Positions 6,145-7,678 of a stretch of DNA of 7,678 nt are shown here, piece by piece. The stretch's first letter is position 1. The number at the start of each line of letters is the position of its first letter. Source of the DNA: Candidatus Sulfotelmatobacter sp. (GTDB taxonomy: Bacteria > Acidobacteriota > Terriglobia > Terriglobales > Acidobacteriaceae). The notes beneath the pieces were generated by a model. The model saw nothing but the letters and a program-made list of their open reading frames with translations. It was not told where the DNA came from and searched no databases. The stretch lies in NCBI GenBank assembly GCA_030037515.1, contig JASHRE010000323.1, positions 1-7,678 of the forward strand, written 5' to 3'. Both the position numbers and the translations under genes were made by a program.

Positions 6145-6416
6145 ATGAGCGCGCAAGCGATGCAACAGGCAAACAACGGAATGCTCACGATCGGCATAGA
6201 TCTGGGAGACAAGAGGAGCGCTTACTGCGTTCTGGGAAAAGACGGCGAGGTGATGGAAGAGGGCGCCATCACGAGTACACCTTTAACTTTCGAGCGGTGG
6301 GGCGGATGCTGGAGCAGATCGCGCAGCTGAACCACGCGATCCTGGACTTCGAACGAGAAATCCACCGCATGGCACGAGAGCAGTATGGAAGGAAAAGCGG
6401 CGCGGCGTGCGAGTAG
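6145..6416 (+). pseudogene. IS110-family transposase remnant
   Basis: The N-terminus, read from the ATG at 6145 (GGAGG at 6135-6139 is its ribosome site), gives MLTIGIDLGDKRSAYCVLGKDGEVMEEGAITSTP (6181 onward), the start of a DEDD-type IS110 transposase RuvC-like domain with its first catalytic Asp. After about 6294 the frame changes: in the next frame 6306-6416 gives LEQIAQLNHAILDFEREIHRMAREQY, which matches the central helical region before the transposase C-terminal domain, followed by GRKSGAACE and a stop, which resembles the extreme C-terminus. Intact members are about 330-420 residues, so roughly 100 or more codons are missing between the first two pieces and most of the serine-bearing C-terminal domain is gone. 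It cannot encode an active enzyme. Family assignment rests on recognised motifs; the two-deletion reading is inference. Confidence 0.75.
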
Positions 6417-6423
6417 AAAAGCG

Positions 6424-6561
6424 TTTCTCTTTGCTTCGCTGCGCGATTAAAACCGTGGCGCGGAGAACCCGTCAAGAGTGCGCTTCGCCGCGCAAAACCG
6501 GCGCGCTCTTGACTGAACCTCCGCGCCACAAAAGCCTCCGCTAGCGAAGCAAAGAGAGAAA
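6424..6561. repeat. Long imperfect inverted repeat (~135-bp hairpin)
   Basis: Three blocks pair in nested order: TCTCTTTGCTTCGCT (6426-6440) with 6543-6557, GTGGCGCGGAG (6455-6465) with 6519-6529, and GTCAAGAG (6471-6478) with 6506-6513, then GCGC (6480-6483) with 6501-6504. The loop is 6484-6500. The sequence between blocks does not pair. A purine-rich run (6551-6577) follows. It lies between the transposase remnant and the right repeat. Confidence 0.75.
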
Positions 6562-6580
6562 AGAAGAAAAAAACAAAATC

Positions 6581-6606
6581 AGCTTGACGCCAGCCGGCCT
6601 TCTCAT
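6581..6606 (-). repeat. Right copy of inner inverted repeat
   Basis: Reverse-complement partner of 6078-6104; ATGAGAAG and CCGGC are exact, the remainder differs at a few positions and by one gap. Confidence 0.6.
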
Positions 6607-6633
6607 GGAAGGCAGACCGAAGGTCGCCGCTAT

Positions 6634-6668
6634 CGCGGGCACACGCCTTGACAGAGTTTGCGCCCGCG
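6634..6668. repeat. Hairpin at the right end of the IS110 remnant
   Basis: CGCGGGC (6634-6640) pairs with GCCCGCG (6662-6668) across a 21-nt loop. CGCGGGCACA at 6634-6643 also repeats 6056-6065 directly, so the right end carries the motif in both orientations while the left end has one copy. Confidence 0.45.
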
Positions 6669-6669
6669 C
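6647..6669 (-). repeat. Right copy of 23-bp inverted repeat
   Basis: Starts CTTGACAGAGTTTGCGCCCG on the plus strand. It carries TTGACA (6648-6653), a perfect -35 box pointing outward, followed after 16 bp by CAAAAT (6670-6675), four of six -10 positions. IS110-type elements are known to form a junction promoter from a -35 in the right end when circularised, so the box may be a relic of that. Confidence 0.7.
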
Positions 6670-7678
6670 CAAAATCTCTCCGCCGTTCCGGGCAGGAAGT
6701 TAAAACGTCCCAAGAAACGACCGCAAAGCGGCCAACATCACCGCCCTCGCGCCACCCGCCTGTTTTCAGCGGCTACCCTGCTGAAAATCTAGCAAACGGC
6801 TCCGTCAGCAGACCCGGTAGTCGAAGAGGCGAGTTGCGCAAACTCATTCCAAGTGGTCGCAACTGGAGGCATCCTGATCTTTATCACTTCGCCCGATGGC
6901 GGGTAGCGGTTTTCATCGTTCGTAACCAGTTCGACAGATGCACGACGCACCACACAAATATGCGCGTGCGGACTGATGCACGGACTAGGATTTTGCTCGA
7001 TCGTTTTCGTCACTATCAATGGACAACGGGAGATACCCTGGTTTTGCTCATTGCATACGCCCCTGTCAAGATTTCATTTGCGAATGTGGGCGCAGCCATC
7101 GTAGATGCGCAGATGAAGTCTTTATCGCGAGATGGCGCTGAGAATCTTGTCAAATGGCTGGACACTGCAAGCAAGCTGAAGAAGGTCTCGGCCTCAATTT
7201 CACCGCTGCATCTCTGCTTGGTCCGATCGGGGCATTTCTGCCCATACTGACGAGTGCGATACTTTCCTGCTGGCAGGGAACGGGAAATCCTCGGGCGGCG
7301 CCGAATAGGCCTGTCGAGAGTGCCCCTGCAGCCTGGGGCTGCAACGACAATTCTTGGTTATCTCTAACAGTCGGCTGAGCCCACTGGAACAGACGCAAGA
7401 GCTAGTGCTGCTTGCCTACGGCGGGATATAGCTTTCTCGCAGCAGTCGCAATGAGATTCCTGAATCTATTGAGCCGGCTGAAACAGCTAGCTGCATACTC
7501 GCCGGAGAACCATCCATTCGGTGCTTCTCGCCCTGCGGGTTGAGGAATGATGTGAAGGTTCCCCATTAGCCATGACTAGCGTCTTGGCCTGACGATCATG
7601 GTCCTTTCACGGCGAACACGAGACCGGTTCTAGTGCATCGGACCCCATCGTGGAGCTCAGAGGCACGATCGTATCCAT
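6670..7678. other. About 1 kb without a convincing gene
   Basis: Several open frames exist but none has both a good ribosome site and a recognisable fold. A plus frame 6648-7250 starts at a TTG inside the IS repeat and has an Arg- and His-rich, unfamily-like sequence. A plus frame 7154-7378 includes a hydrophobic stretch (FTAASLLGPIGAFLPILTSA) that could be a membrane helix, but has no ribosome site. On the minus strand 7566-7402 encodes 54 residues (MGNLHIIPQP ... GKQH), also without one. A minus-strand frame entering from the right edge and ending near 7592 (last residues GLVFAVKGP) could be the end of an outside gene. Probably intergenic or degenerate host DNA. Confidence 0.45.
6763..6787. 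repeat. TTTTCAGC-N9-GCTGAAAA hairpin, candidate recombination site
   Basis: Perfect 8-bp arms (6763-6770 and 6780-6787) flank a 9-bp centre. This matches the plan of a tyrosine-recombinase core site (two inverted arm sequences around a 6-9-bp crossover region) and lies just past the last mobilization and IS sequence. It lacks the T run of a terminator. The att role is inference. Confidence 0.35.

Larger units (their letters stand above)
6055..6669. mobile_element. Decayed, internally deleted IS110-family element (MITE-like)
   Basis: About 615 bp bounded by a 23-bp inverted repeat (6055-6077 and 6647-6669; 22 of 23 match) enclosing transposase fragments and a long hairpin. A second, weaker inverted repeat (6078-6104 with 6581-6606) is nested inside. 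No target-site duplication is visible, as usual for the IS110 group. Canonical IS110 members lack terminal repeats while IS1111-type members have subterminal ones, so whether the 23-bp repeats are true element ends or a duplicated host sequence is open. Confidence 0.55.

Noticed and set aside
6789..7019. Minus-strand 76-codon frame starting at TTG
   Set aside because: Weak start, no ribosome site, and no recognisable domain; not distinguishable from chance.
6648..7250. 200-codon plus-strand frame
   Set aside because: It begins with a TTG inside the IS inverted repeat with no ribosome site, its composition is Arg/Ser-rich and unlike a folded family, and it crosses the 6763-6787 hairpin.
1..7678. 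CRISPR array, tRNA or rRNA gene
   Set aside because: No regularly spaced repeats, cloverleaf or rRNA-like segment was seen on either strand by eye; a covariance-model scan (tRNAscan-SE, Infernal) would settle this.

Overview
The window looks like the core of a compact integrative and mobilizable element (IME) in a moderately GC-rich bacterium. No taxonomic marker gene is present. The IS110-type remnant and gene style would fit a soil lineage such as Acidobacteriota, but this is only an impression. Ordinary Shine-Dalgarno sites and GTG/ATG starts are visible.

Layout. (1) 1-1283, minus strand: a tyrosine integrase cut by the left window edge and, overlapping its start by one base, a small excisionase-type helix-turn-helix protein. 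(2) 1284-1391: a divergent control region in which the leftward (xis-int) and rightward promoters appear to occupy the same 33 bp face to face, with a perfect 14-bp palindrome beside them. (3) 1392-2546, plus strand: a 384-residue protein of unknown function with an N-terminal ribbon-helix-helix-like segment. (4) 2547-2828: a non-coding stretch full of inverted repeats, best read as an oriT/operator region. (5) 2829-6023, plus strand: a small RHH accessory (MobC-like) protein and a 918-residue TrwC/TraI-type (MOBF) relaxase-helicase, tightly spaced as an operon. (6) 6055-6669: a decayed, internally deleted IS110-family element with nested inverted repeats and a ~135-bp imperfect hairpin. (7) 6670-7678: no convincing gene, but a near-perfect hairpin at 6763-6787 whose form would suit a recombinase core site.

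How it would work together (inference from family knowledge): integrase and Xis integrate and excise the element; after excision the small RHH protein marks oriT and the relaxase nicks and unwinds one strand for transfer. No mating-channel (T4SS) or coupling-protein gene is visible, so transfer would depend on a co-resident conjugative element unless such genes lie outside the window. The least understood parts are the overlapping divergent promoters with their palindrome, the large RHH-like protein, and the repeated TGTTTACG-type boxes upstream of the mobilization genes. Together they could form a switch that couples excision to transfer.
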